Assembly (NCBI RefSeq): GCF_036322705.1 | Contig: NZ_AP027270.1 | Location: forward strand, 2,357,501-2,421,500 | Direction of reading: 5' to 3' | Source: Maricaulis maris | GTDB taxonomy: Bacteria; Pseudomonadota; Alphaproteobacteria; Caulobacterales; Maricaulaceae | DNA length: 64,000 bases | Part shown: one piece after another, positions 47,687 to 55,381 of the stretch | Layout: each line of letters opens with the position of its first letter | Numbering within the stretch: the stretch's first letter is position 1 | Translations under genes and position numbers: made by a program | The notes under the pieces: model-generated | Seen by the model: the letters and a program-made list of their open reading frames with translations, nothing else | What the model was told of the DNA's origin: nothing | Database searches by the model: none

Positions 47687-48625
47687 CTAGAAGTCGGTGA
47701 TGGAGCTGACCGACACCGAGTTGCCGATCGCGGCAGCCGTGGCGGAGACGTCACCGGCGACATCGGAGATCGTCGCATTGGCGACCGCGCCGGTATAGGC
47801 GTTGTTGAGCTGGGTCGAGTTGAGACGAATGTCTGCTGTCTGCGGCAGTGTCGAGACGCTCAACGAGTTCGAGATGGCTGCTGTTGTGCTGCTCACATTC
47901 CCGGTGACATCAGAAACACCGACATTCGAGTAGGCACGCGGGTCAACATTGGTGGTCTGATAGTTGGTGATATTGGCCCAATCGGTCGCCTGGACGTCAT
48001 AGGATGCCGAGTTCGCGATGGCCGCCGAGGTCAGCGCGACCTCGCCCTGGACGTCCTCGACATGGCCGTTCAGCGTGGAGATCGCGTCTCCGCGGAAGAA
48101 CTGGTTGTTGCTGAGGTTCAAGCCCTCGCCAGCCGCCTCAACCGACAGCGAGTTGCCGATGGCCGCGGCGGTACCGCTGACATTGCCGACAACATCGTCA
48201 ACCCCGATATTCAGGTCGGCCCGGAAAACACCGGTTGCGCGCTGGTTATTGACGAGCGACGCGTAGTCACTATCGCCAACCGTTGCACTGGCAGAGTTTC
48301 CGATCGCCGCCGCGGTCGCGGAGACATCGCCCACCACCGCATTGATGTCAGAGTTCAGCTCGGCTGATGAATCACGGTAGGTGGTCTGATAATTCTGGAT
48401 CTGGACATTGCCCGCAATATCCGCGGAAAACGAGTTGTTGATCGCGGCAGCGGTCAGCGAAACCTCGCCGTTGATGCCATCAATCTCCGAGTTCAATTGG
48501 GCACGGGATTGCGCCCAGTTCGTCTGAACGTTGCGGACCGTTTGATCTTGGGCCGATGCGGACGCCGCAAATGCGGCAAAAACCAAAACGGTACAGCCGC
48601 CGGCAACGAGTGTCTTCTTGCTCAT
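47687..48625 (-). CDS. Secreted repeat protein, HfaD-like holdfast anchor candidate
   Basis: A 312-residue exported protein: signal peptide to about residue 25 (SASAQ), then six degenerate repeats of about 47 residues. Each ends in a V-x-G-x-V-x-x-T-x-A-A-I-x-N-S-x-S pattern; the Asn-Ser pairs fall at 64, 110, 158, 205, 253 and 302. Low-complexity, Asn/Ser/Ala-rich strands suggest a beta-helix or amyloid-like surface protein. The same IGNSVSxS motif occurs in the neighbouring HfaA, and it is divergent from hfaAB, so holdfast anchoring is the likely role. GGAAGGAAACGAC precedes the ATG. Confidence 0.65.
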   Translation of the reverse strand: MSKKTLVAGGCTVLVFAAFAASASAQDQTVRNVQTNWAQSRAQLNSEIDGINGEVSLTAAAINNSFSADIAGNVQIQNYQTTYRDSSAELNSDINAVVGDVSATAAAIGNSASATVGDSDYASLVNNQRATGVFRADLNIGVDDVVGNVSGTAAAIGNSLSVEAAGEGLNLSNNQFFRGDAISTLNGHVEDVQGEVALTSAAIANSASYDVQATDWANITNYQTTNVDPRAYSNVGVSDVTGNVSSTTAAISNSLSVSTLPQTADIRLNSTQLNNAYTGAVANATISDVAGDVSATAAAIGNSVSVSSITDF

Positions 48626-49211
48626 GTCGTTTCCTTCCTAGGACTAAAGCTGCAGCACGGTCGTCCCGCCTGCACGGTCGACCTCGCAACCGACGAACCA
48701 CTCCAAAACCGGAGATTTCATTAGTATTTATAATGGATTAACGGCAAATATCGCATTCAAAACAAATACGGTTTTCCGCGGTAAAACTTATGGCGACGAG
48801 ATGGGGTTAATTGATTCAAATTTGCACAAAAAAATTAACCGCAAATTTGGGACACTGGCACAGATGAAGTGTTCAATTTTATAACACAATTTCTCATATA
48901 GGCACAGAATGTAAAAGCGGACATCCTCGAAACCCTATAATCAACAAAGAAAAATAATAGATCCTCGAATTCAATTAATAGGATATTTGAGATTTTTCTT
49001 TTAGCGATATAGGGGAATTTCATTGTTTAATTTTGTCGGCATAAATCCCGCAATAGGAGTATTTTTACTTGTTGTAAATGTTAACGGAATCTCCTCTCCC
49101 TGTTAAAATCCTGATTTTATTAAAATTGGAGATAAATGGCCCGGCATCGATCGGCATCTGGCCTCACCGTTGCAGTTCACATCCCGAACAACAGATATCC
49201 GGGAGCGGACC
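48626..49211. other. AT-rich divergent regulatory region of the hfa locus
   Basis: About 590 bases between the HfaD-like gene and hfaA; the stretch 48720-49140 is strikingly AT-rich against GC-rich surroundings. It holds no gene I trust; a 62-codon frame (48835-49023, minus) lacks a ribosome binding site. Repeated TTAAC elements are visible: ATTAACGGCAAATA at 48737, ATTAACCGCAAATT at 48834 and GTTAACGGAAT at 49080. TTAAC matches half of the CtrA site, so cell-cycle control is possible. Poly-A/T tracts would also suit a silencing protein. Confidence 0.55.
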
Positions 49212-49637
49212 ATGAACATCGCACATTATATAATAGGAGCCGCTACCAGCCTGGCTCTGGTCGGCCCGGCCTTCGCGCAAACAAACAGCTTTGGCGCGCC
49301 GCAAACCCAGCCATACGGCACCACATTCTCGCAAAGTGCACAGCCATATCAGCCCGCAGGGCGAGACGAGAACGGTAACCGGATCATTATCAACGGCCAG
49401 TTGATGGGATCCGGCGCCAGCAACAACCCGGCCCGCACCCGCGCAGGCCTCGCCAGTCGAAGCGGCTCCACGCTTCCAATGGGCGGAACGCTGAGCCGGG
49501 CGGGCACGACAGCCGTCAGCATCGGCAATAGCGTCTCGATTTCCGGGACCGTGGCCAGCACCATCATCATCAACCAGACCAACAACAGCTCGCAGACCGT
49601 CAATGTGAACGGCACGCCCCAGACGAGAGGCCGATAG
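49212..49637 (+). CDS. hfaA: Holdfast anchoring protein HfaA
   Basis: A 141-residue exported protein: signal peptide to about residue 22 (AFAQT), a Gln/Pro/Gly/Ser-rich segment, the GRDENGNRIIINGQL block, then a C-terminal beta-prone region TTAVSIGNSVSISGTVAST with many Asn/Gln/Ser. This curlin-like composition and the adjacency to a CsgG-family gene match HfaA of Caulobacter, which anchors the adhesive holdfast to the stalk tip. GGGAGC precedes the ATG at 49212. One base separates it from hfaB. Confidence 0.75.
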   Translation: MNIAHYIIGAATSLALVGPAFAQTNSFGAPQTQPYGTTFSQSAQPYQPAGRDENGNRIIINGQLMGSGASNNPARTRAGLASRSGSTLPMGGTLSRAGTTAVSIGNSVSISGTVASTIIINQTNNSSQTVNVNGTPQTRGR

Positions 49638-49638
49638 A

Positions 49639-50889
49639 ATGCGTCGCTTTGCCCTGCCGCTCATCGCAGCCCTATTGCTGCCTGCCTGCTCGACGACGCA
49701 GGATCCGGACGCCCCGGTCGCGTATGTCGCGCCTCTGACGGGGAGCCCGGTCGTCCAGTCCCGGAGCGTCTATACTGAAGCCCTGCACTGCTTGGCCGAC
49801 CATGCCCGGTCGCAGAACTATGCCGCGCCAAGGCTGGCCGTCGGACATATCTCCGACTTGACAGGTGCGGAGGACTACCTCTCCGGTCGCCGCCTGACCC
49901 AGGGCGCCACACTGATGGCAATAACCGCCGCATCAGAGGCCGGCATGCGTCTGGTGGAGCGCTTCGACATGGGCGTCGTGCAGGTCGAGCTCGATTATGC
50001 CCAGAGCGGCCTGGTCCGGGATGCGCCCAATGTTCTTCGCACGGTCCAGCGCGGACAGATGGAGGGCGCAGACCTCTACCTGGTTGGCGGAATTACCGAG
50101 TTCAATCCAAATATTCGCTCGAGCGGAACCAACGCCTTTGCCAATACCACCAGCCAGACCGGCGGCGCGCTGGCTTTTGGCGGCAGCGAGTACATCGTCG
50201 ATGTCGGAATTGACCTGCGCCTGATTGACGTTCGCTCCACCGAGGTCCTCGCGGTCCGCTCCCTGCGCAAGCAGATCCGTGGACAGGAAGTCGAAGCTGG
50301 TGTCTATGCCTTCCTGGACGGGACGGTCCTGGATATTGGCGGGGGCGAACGCGCGCTGGAACCTGTTCAGACCGCCGTCCGGAGCATGATCGACCGCGCG
50401 GTCTTCGAGTTCATGGCGATGCTCTACGACCTTGAATCCGGTTCCTGCATCGATGGCCAACCAGCCTTGGCCCGTCAACAAACGGCGCAGATCCGGCCTG
50501 CTCCGACGGCGACTCTGGTGCAGGAAGCGCTACCCGAACAGCCTCAGGCTCTGGCAAGTAACGCCCGGAGCGAGATCCCGAGGAACCCGATACCGCCATC
50601 CCGCTTGCCGCCGACGAATGGTTATGGCCTGCATATCGCCTCAGAGCTGACGGTCTGGAACGTCAATCGTGAGTGGCGCGAGCTGCGCGCGATCTATGCC
50701 GACCTGTTGGCCGGACGCGCCGGACGCGTCCTGCGGGTCGAACAAGGTCATGGCGGTGCCGAATTCCACCTTCTGGCCGGGAGCTGGCAGACCGAAAGCG
50801 AGGCCGTGGCAACTTGCGAGGCGATCCGTCAGCGCGGTGGTACCTGCGCCGTCGCCCCGTTCGACGGGCAACCGGTCATGCGGGGCTGA
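49639..50889 (+). CDS. hfaB: CsgG-family holdfast lipoprotein HfaB with C-terminal SPOR domain
   Basis: A 416-residue lipoprotein. Lipobox LLLPAC (Cys17), a CsgG-type domain (about 40-265; GRRLTQGATLMAITAAS, GADLYLVGGITEFN, YIVDVGIDLRLIDVRSTEV), a Pro/Gln/Ala linker (about 270-326) and a SPOR-like domain (about 327-408; YGLHIASE ... EFHLLAGSWQTESEAVATCE ... GTCAVAPFDG). CsgG proteins form outer-membrane export channels for amyloid-type subunits, here probably HfaA and the HfaD-like protein. SPOR domains bind peptidoglycan stripped of stem peptides at septa, so the fusion could place the channel at the new pole. Confidence 0.85.
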   Translation: MRRFALPLIAALLLPACSTTQDPDAPVAYVAPLTGSPVVQSRSVYTEALHCLADHARSQNYAAPRLAVGHISDLTGAEDYLSGRRLTQGATLMAITAASEAGMRLVERFDMGVVQVELDYAQSGLVRDAPNVLRTVQRGQMEGADLYLVGGITEFNPNIRSSGTNAFANTTSQTGGALAFGGSEYIVDVGIDLRLIDVRSTEVLAVRSLRKQIRGQEVEAGVYAFLDGTVLDIGGGERALEPVQTAVRSMIDRAVFEFMAMLYDLESGSCIDGQPALARQQTAQIRPAPTATLVQEALPEQPQALASNARSEIPRNPIPPSRLPPTNGYGLHIASELTVWNVNREWRELRAIYADLLAGRAGRVLRVEQGHGGAEFHLLAGSWQTESEAVATCEAIRQRGGTCAVAPFDGQPVMRG

Positions 50890-50893
50890 TCCC

Positions 50894-51925
50894 TCAGGCG
50901 CCCGGCAGGGTCCGGCCAATGGCCAGAAAGCGCTCGCGGCGCTGCTGGCGCAGGGCCTTGGCGTCCATCTGCTCGAGCTGCCCGAGGTGCTTTTCGATGG
51001 CATTGCCGACCGAGGTCATCGTGGCCGCGGCATGCCGATGGGCCCCGCCAATCGGTTCCGGAATGACCTGGTCGACGATCTTCATGGCCAGCAGATCCGG
51101 CGCGGTCACTTTCATGGCGACAGCGGCGTCCTTGGATCGCTTCATGGCCAGCAGATCCGGCGCGGTCACTTTCATGGCGACAGCGGCGTCCTTGGATCGG
51201 GCCGAATCCTTCCACAGGATGGAGGCGCAGCCTTCCGGCGAGATCACCGAATAGATCGAATGTTCCAGCATCATCACGACATTGGCGCTGGCCAGGGCCA
51301 CGGCACCGCCGGACCCGCCTTCACCGGTAATGGTGGAGATCAGCGGCGTGCCGAGCGTCAGGCAGCGTTCGGTGGAGCGCGCGATGGCCTCGGACTGGCC
51401 GCGCTCTTCCGCGCCAAGCCCGGGATAGGCACCGGCGGTATCCACGAAGGTAAGAACCGGCAGGTTGAACTTTTCGGCCAAATCCATCAGGCGGATCGCC
51501 TTGCGATAGCCTTCCGGGCGCGCCATGCCGAAATTGTGCTTGATGCGGGTTTCGGTATCGTGGCCCTTCTCATGGCCGATCACGACCACGGAGCGACCGC
51601 GGAAGCGGCCCAGGCCACCGACGATGGCGGCATCCTCGGAGAAGCGGCGATCGCCGCACAATTCCTCGAAATCCTCGATCAGCGCCTTGCGGTAATCACG
51701 GAAATGAGGGCGCTCGGGGTGACGAGCCACCAGCGTCTTGCGCCAGGGGTCGAGCTTGGAATAGAGCGCGGCAAGCTGTTCGCTCGCCTTCTGACGCAAG
51801 CGCGCCGTCTCTTCAGCCGTGTCCGGAGAGTCTTCACCCGCAAGGGATTCGAGCTCTTCGATCTTGGCTTCAAGCTCGGCCAGCGGCCGTTCGAAATCGA
51901 GATAGGTACGAGTGGGGTCGGACAT
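50894..51925 (-). CDS. accA: Acetyl-CoA carboxylase carboxyltransferase subunit alpha, with internal duplication
   Basis: A 343-residue alpha subunit of the carboxyltransferase that makes malonyl-CoA for fatty acid synthesis. Family blocks are intact: [49 protein letters not shown] and [13 protein letters not shown] 20-residue segment is present twice in tandem (243-262 and 263-282) just after SILWKDSA, making the protein about 20 residues longer than the usual size. It converges with hfaB (4 bases apart) and belongs to a minus-strand run with xerD. Confidence 0.95.
   Translation of the reverse strand: MSDPTRTYLDFERPLAELEAKIEELESLAGEDSPDTAEETARLRQKASEQLAALYSKLDPWRKTLVARHPERPHFRDYRKALIEDFEELCGDRRFSEDAAIVGGLGRFRGRSVVVIGHEKGHDTETRIKHNFGMARPEGYRKAIRLMDLAEKFNLPVLTFVDTAGAYPGLGAEERGQSEAIARSTERCLTLGTPLISTITGEGGSGGAVALASANVVMMLEHSIYSVISPEGCASILWKDSARSKDAAVAMKVTAPDLLAMKRSKDAAVAMKVTAPDLLAMKIVDQVIPEPIGGAHRHAAATMTSVGNAIEKHLGQLEQMDAKALRQQRRERFLAIGRTLPGA
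51080..51199 (-). repeat. Perfect in-frame 60-bp tandem duplication inside accA
   Basis: Bases 51080-51139 and 51140-51199 are identical over all 60 positions, with mismatches immediately outside. The copies correspond exactly to codons 263-282 and 243-262. Sequence identity at synonymous sites shows the duplication is recent, or an assembly or sequencing artefact. Confidence 0.97.
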
Positions 51926-52017
51926 GCCCTGCCAACGCCTGTGATCACAAAAGCGGAGGGCAACCTAACCACCCCGCCCCGGTGTCACAAGCCTCAAAAG
52001 CCGCGCGTGCGCATCGG

Positions 52018-52989
52018 TCAACCGGAAGGGTCGTCACCATCGCGACGGGCGAGCGGGTGTGCCGACTGGACGAGGGATTTCAGCCTCTCGTCAAGCACAT
52101 GCGTATAAATCTGCGTGGTCGAGACATCGGCATGACCCAGCAGCATCTGGACACTGCGCAGATCAGCGCCCCGGGCCAGCAGGTGTGTGGCAAAGGCATG
52201 GCGCAGCACGTGCGGCGAGACCTTCGCCGGATCGAGACCTGCCGCGACAGTCAGCTCACCGAGTATCTGGGCAAAGCGCTCGCGGGTGAGATGACCGGTC
52301 TTGGCGGTGCGGGAGGGAAAGAGGAAACGCGCGGCCTTGCCGCCCCGCGTCTTGTCGGCTGGCAGGTGAGCCTCACGCACGGCCTTGTAGGCCGACACCG
52401 CCTCCAGGGCAGCCTCGGTCAGGGGCACCAGTCGCTCACGCCCGCCCTTGCCGGTGATCTGGATACAGCGTTCGGCCTGCACGAAAGCCCCCAGCGGCAG
52501 GGACACAAGCTCGGTCACGCGAAGCCCGCCGGCATAGAGCAGCTCCATCAAGGCGCGGGTGCGCAGACCGGCCGGACCCGGCAGTGTGGTCGCCGCGTCA
52601 AACAGCGCATCGACATCGGCCTCGGAGAGAATCTTGGGCAGCGAACGGCCCTGCTTCGGCGCCCGCAGAGGCGTGGCGGGATTGTCGTCGCGGACCCCGT
52701 CCGACAGCAGGAAGCGGTAAAAGCGCTTGATCGCGGACAGGCGGCGCGCAGCCGTCGAGGCCGCCAAACCGTCGGCCGCAAACCCGGCCAGCACGGCTTC
52801 GAGGTCCGGTGTGGTGGCCGCATCCAGCCCCTGGCCGCGGGCCGCCAGACGACCGGCGACATCGTCAAGATCGCGGCGATAGGCATCGAGTGTGTTGGCG
52901 GCGGCCCCGCGTTCGGCAGCCATCATGTCGAGAAAGAGCGCGATCAGGGCGCCATCGCCATTGCGTCCGCCCCGAGAGGTTAGACTCAC
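52018..52989 (-). CDS. xerD: Tyrosine recombinase XerD
   Basis: A 323-residue site-specific recombinase that resolves chromosome dimers at dif with XerC. An N-terminal SAM-like core-binding domain (TLDAYRRDLDDVAGRLA) precedes the catalytic domain: Arg in LLYAGGLRVTEL, Lys in TGKGGRERLVPL, HVLRHAFATHLL, and LGHADVSTTQIYTHV with the Tyr nucleophile. No integrase-like neighbours or att sites are seen, so it is the housekeeping enzyme. Its start overlaps the stop of the upstream gene by four bases. Confidence 0.94.
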   Translation of the reverse strand: MSLTSRGGRNGDGALIALFLDMMAAERGAAANTLDAYRRDLDDVAGRLAARGQGLDAATTPDLEAVLAGFAADGLAASTAARRLSAIKRFYRFLLSDGVRDDNPATPLRAPKQGRSLPKILSEADVDALFDAATTLPGPAGLRTRALMELLYAGGLRVTELVSLPLGAFVQAERCIQITGKGGRERLVPLTEAALEAVSAYKAVREAHLPADKTRGGKAARFLFPSRTAKTGHLTRERFAQILGELTVAAGLDPAKVSPHVLRHAFATHLLARGADLRSVQMLLGHADVSTTQIYTHVLDERLKSLVQSAHPLARRDGDDPSG

Positions 52990-54611
52990 CGCGCCCTCGC
53001 GATCACCCGCTCCAGCACCAGGGCCAGCGCATGCCGACGCAGGCCGGCGGCATCCAGCGCCGCGATGGCACGGCTGAAGGCCACCGGGTCGGTCGCGGTT
53101 TCAGGCCGGTTGAGCACGGATACCGCAAGCAGCGCCGTCTCCGCCCGGGCCCCGGCACGAACCGCCATCTCCATGGCGGCCGCTTCGGGACTGCCCGCGG
53201 TTTCGGACCGTCCCAGAACGGCGAGACGGATATCACCCGGCAATCGGGCCCCCAGCGCCCCCAGCGCCAGCTGCTCCGGCAGGGCGCCAGAGCCCTGGCT
53301 TTCAAGCCAGGCAGCCAGCACGGCATCGAAATTACCGGCGCCCAGCGCATCACGGGCAATGTGCAAGGCGAGGTCGAGCGCCACCATGCGGCGCGGGTTC
53401 GGCGGCACCCATTCGGAGACCGCGCCATCCACCGGCGTTCCATCGGCATAGACCAGCGTGCCATCCGCCATCTCGAGCACCGGCTGGCCGGCCAGCTCTG
53501 CTGCACTCGGACGGCGCGGCGGACCGTCCATCAGCGCATCACGCCAGCGGGCGGCATCGCGCAAATCCCCGATGATGACCGCCGCAAGTGCAATCTCGTA
53601 TCCGTGTTCGAGCAAGGCCTCGGTCAGCGGCAGGGTCTCGATCTCGCCACCGTGATGACGGGCGACATGGATGAAGCGTGCCGTGTCGGGCGTGTCGGCG
53701 AGAAGCTGGCCGAAAGCGCGCGCCGCAATCTCGCGGTCACGCCCCTGGCCGAGCAGATCCTCGAGCGCCTGATGCCGCTCCGCGCCCGACAGGGCCAGGG
53801 CCGCCTCGAAAGCGGCTGCCGGATCGTTGATCGGGACCGGCTCGAACACCGGCGTGACGCCAAGCGCACGCAGCCAGGCCGGCGCCGTCGTGGAAATCGC
53901 CGGCGTGTCGGCCTCCGGGTCAACAAGATAGCGGGCCATGGCAAAGTCGAGACCGCTGTCCGGCGGCGCCACACCCTCCGCCACACTGCCCAGCGTGATC
54001 GAGAAGAGGCGGGCATCGAAATCCTCGTCGGCGGATGCCGCACGCGCCAGCTCGGCGGTCAATTCGGCAGCAGCGCCCTGCCCGTCCAGGGCGAGACAGA
54101 AAGCGCGGCGACGCAACCAGTCCGGCGCCTCGCGATTGTCGATCAGCGCATTCGTGGTCTGGCACGCACGGTCCGCCGCACCGACCGCAAAGCCGAGCTC
54201 GGCATGCCAGCGCGCCAGCGCCGGGTTCCGATTCACATTGGGGGTCCGCTCCAGCAGGTCAAAGGCATCATGCGCCCCGCCGGCCGCCAGCAGACGGTCG
54301 ACCCGCAATTCCGCCAGACGGTCATCACCACGACCGCCCGCCGGAGGCTGTCCGCCGGACAGCAGGATGATGCGAGCGGTATCGCCGAGCGCCTCGCTGG
54401 CATAGCCGTCTTCGTCCGAGCCGGGCAGCCTGGCCAGCACGGCCTCGGCCATGTCGCGACCTGTCCCCGTCCACAAACGGTCCCCGAGCCCGCGATCGGT
54501 CAGCGAGACCTCCAGGGGATCGAGCGCATCAAGACGCTCCACTTCAATCGGATTCTGGGCCGTAGCGGCCCCGCCCAGAAGCGCTGCCAGCAGGCTAGCG
54601 CGGGAAATCAT
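52986..54611 (-). CDS. Exported protein of unknown function, helical-repeat-like
   Basis: A 541-residue protein with a signal peptide (MISRASLLAALLGGAATAQ). The rest is Ala/Leu/Arg-rich and almost entirely helical with spaced small-residue pairs, suggesting a TPR- or HEAT-like solenoid. I recognise no catalytic motif. Two Cys lie in DRACQTTNA and RRAFCLAL. The start at 54611 overlaps the preceding small gene by 17 bases, and its stop overlaps the xerD start, so it is tightly coupled within this run. Function unknown. Confidence 0.72.
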   Translation of the reverse strand: MISRASLLAALLGGAATAQNPIEVERLDALDPLEVSLTDRGLGDRLWTGTGRDMAEAVLARLPGSDEDGYASEALGDTARIILLSGGQPPAGGRGDDRLAELRVDRLLAAGGAHDAFDLLERTPNVNRNPALARWHAELGFAVGAADRACQTTNALIDNREAPDWLRRRAFCLALDGQGAAAELTAELARAASADEDFDARLFSITLGSVAEGVAPPDSGLDFAMARYLVDPEADTPAISTTAPAWLRALGVTPVFEPVPINDPAAAFEAALALSGAERHQALEDLLGQGRDREIAARAFGQLLADTPDTARFIHVARHHGGEIETLPLTEALLEHGYEIALAAVIIGDLRDAARWRDALMDGPPRRPSAAELAGQPVLEMADGTLVYADGTPVDGAVSEWVPPNPRRMVALDLALHIARDALGAGNFDAVLAAWLESQGSGALPEQLALGALGARLPGDIRLAVLGRSETAGSPEAAAMEMAVRAGARAETALLAVSVLNRPETATDPVAFSRAIAALDAAGLRRHALALVLERVIARAR

Positions 54612-54735
54612 CTTCCAGCTCGACACGCACATTCTCCCGGGTCGGTTCCAGGCCGTTGGCGATCATGACCAGCGTGCCGAAGCCGATCGCAACGAGACCG
54701 GCGATAACCGCCACACCCACCAGAAAACCACGCAT
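54595..54735 (-). CDS. Small single-helix membrane protein, 46 residues
   Basis: A complete 46-codon frame on the minus strand: a transmembrane helix (about residues 4-26, FLVGVAVIAGLVAIGFGTLV) and a short acidic/polar tail ending LEDDFPR. AAGGAG lies eight bases before the ATG. The stop lies 17 bases inside the next gene, typical of real coupled genes. No family name known to me. It heads the run with the 541-residue exported protein, xerD and accA. Confidence 0.7.
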   Translation of the reverse strand: MRGFLVGVAVIAGLVAIGFGTLVMIANGLEPTRENVRVELEDDFPR

Positions 54736-54807
54736 GAACCCGACTCCTTGACCCTAAAATGCCCACCATCGCACTGCAGGCAGACGCGGCGACGAGCCTA
54801 ACCCTGA

Positions 54808-54835
54808 TTGCGGCGATTTCCAGACCGTTTATACC
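54808..54835 (+). promoter_or_regulatory. Candidate promoter of aroK, implying a leaderless mRNA
   Basis: TTGCGG (54808-54813), a 16-bp spacer and TATACC (54830-54835). The aroK ATG at 54842 starts only six bases after the -10 hexamer, where the transcription start is expected, and there is no ribosome binding site in between. This fits a leaderless transcript. The promoter prediction is by eye only. Confidence 0.4.
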
Positions 54836-54841
54836 GCTCGC

Positions 54842-55381
54842 ATGTCGAGCGTCCACAAACCGCAGAAATCACTCGTCCTCATCGGTCTGATGGGGGTCGG
54901 AAAGACGACCGTCGGCCGGCGCCTCGCGCAGGCCCTGAAACTGCAATTCCGCGATGCCGACGAAGAAGTGGAACAGGCCGCCGGCCGCAGCGTCTCGGAC
55001 ATTTTCGAGGATTTCGGCGAAGCTGCCTTCCGCGATGGCGAGCGCAAGGTGATTGCCCGTCTGCTCGAGGAGCCGCCGATGGTGCTAGCGCTCGGCGGCG
55101 GCGCTTTTGTCGATGAGGAAACCCGGGCCCGGATCAAGGCGCAGGCCACGTCGATCTGGCTCCAGGCGGATGTCGAAACCCTCGTCAAACGCGTCTCCCG
55201 CCGCGATACCCGCCCGCTTTTGCGCAAGGATGACCCGGAAACCGTGCTGCGGGCCTTGCTCGCCAAGCGTCAGGCCGCGTATGCAGAAGCCGATATCCAT
55301 GTTGACGCGTCCGGCGGTTCCCACCACATCACGCTGGACGCGATCCTGCGGGCGCTGGATGACCGGGAGGCCAAGACTTGA
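54842..55381 (+). CDS. aroK: Shikimate kinase
   Basis: A 179-residue kinase phosphorylating shikimate in aromatic amino acid synthesis. P-loop LIGLMGVGKTTVGRRLA, substrate motif DADEEVEQAAGRSVSDIF, GGGAFVDEETR (Walker B-like) and the lid RRDTRPLLR. The stop overlaps the TTG start of aroB (TTGA), so aroK and aroB are coupled. No ribosome binding site precedes the ATG; see the leaderless promoter candidate. Confidence 0.95.
   Translation: MSSVHKPQKSLVLIGLMGVGKTTVGRRLAQALKLQFRDADEEVEQAAGRSVSDIFEDFGEAAFRDGERKVIARLLEEPPMVLALGGGAFVDEETRARIKAQATSIWLQADVETLVKRVSRRDTRPLLRKDDPETVLRALLAKRQAAYAEADIHVDASGGSHHITLDAILRALDDREAKT

Noticed and set aside
48835-49023. 62-codon minus-strand frame in the AT-rich hfa intergenic region
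   Set aside because: No ribosome binding site, no recognisable family, and AT-rich composition unlike the coding genes here. Could be a transferred relic but cannot be supported.
52018-52989. Tyrosine recombinase as part of a mobile element
   Set aside because: It has the length and motifs of XerD and sits among housekeeping genes, with no tRNA, att repeat or phage gene nearby.
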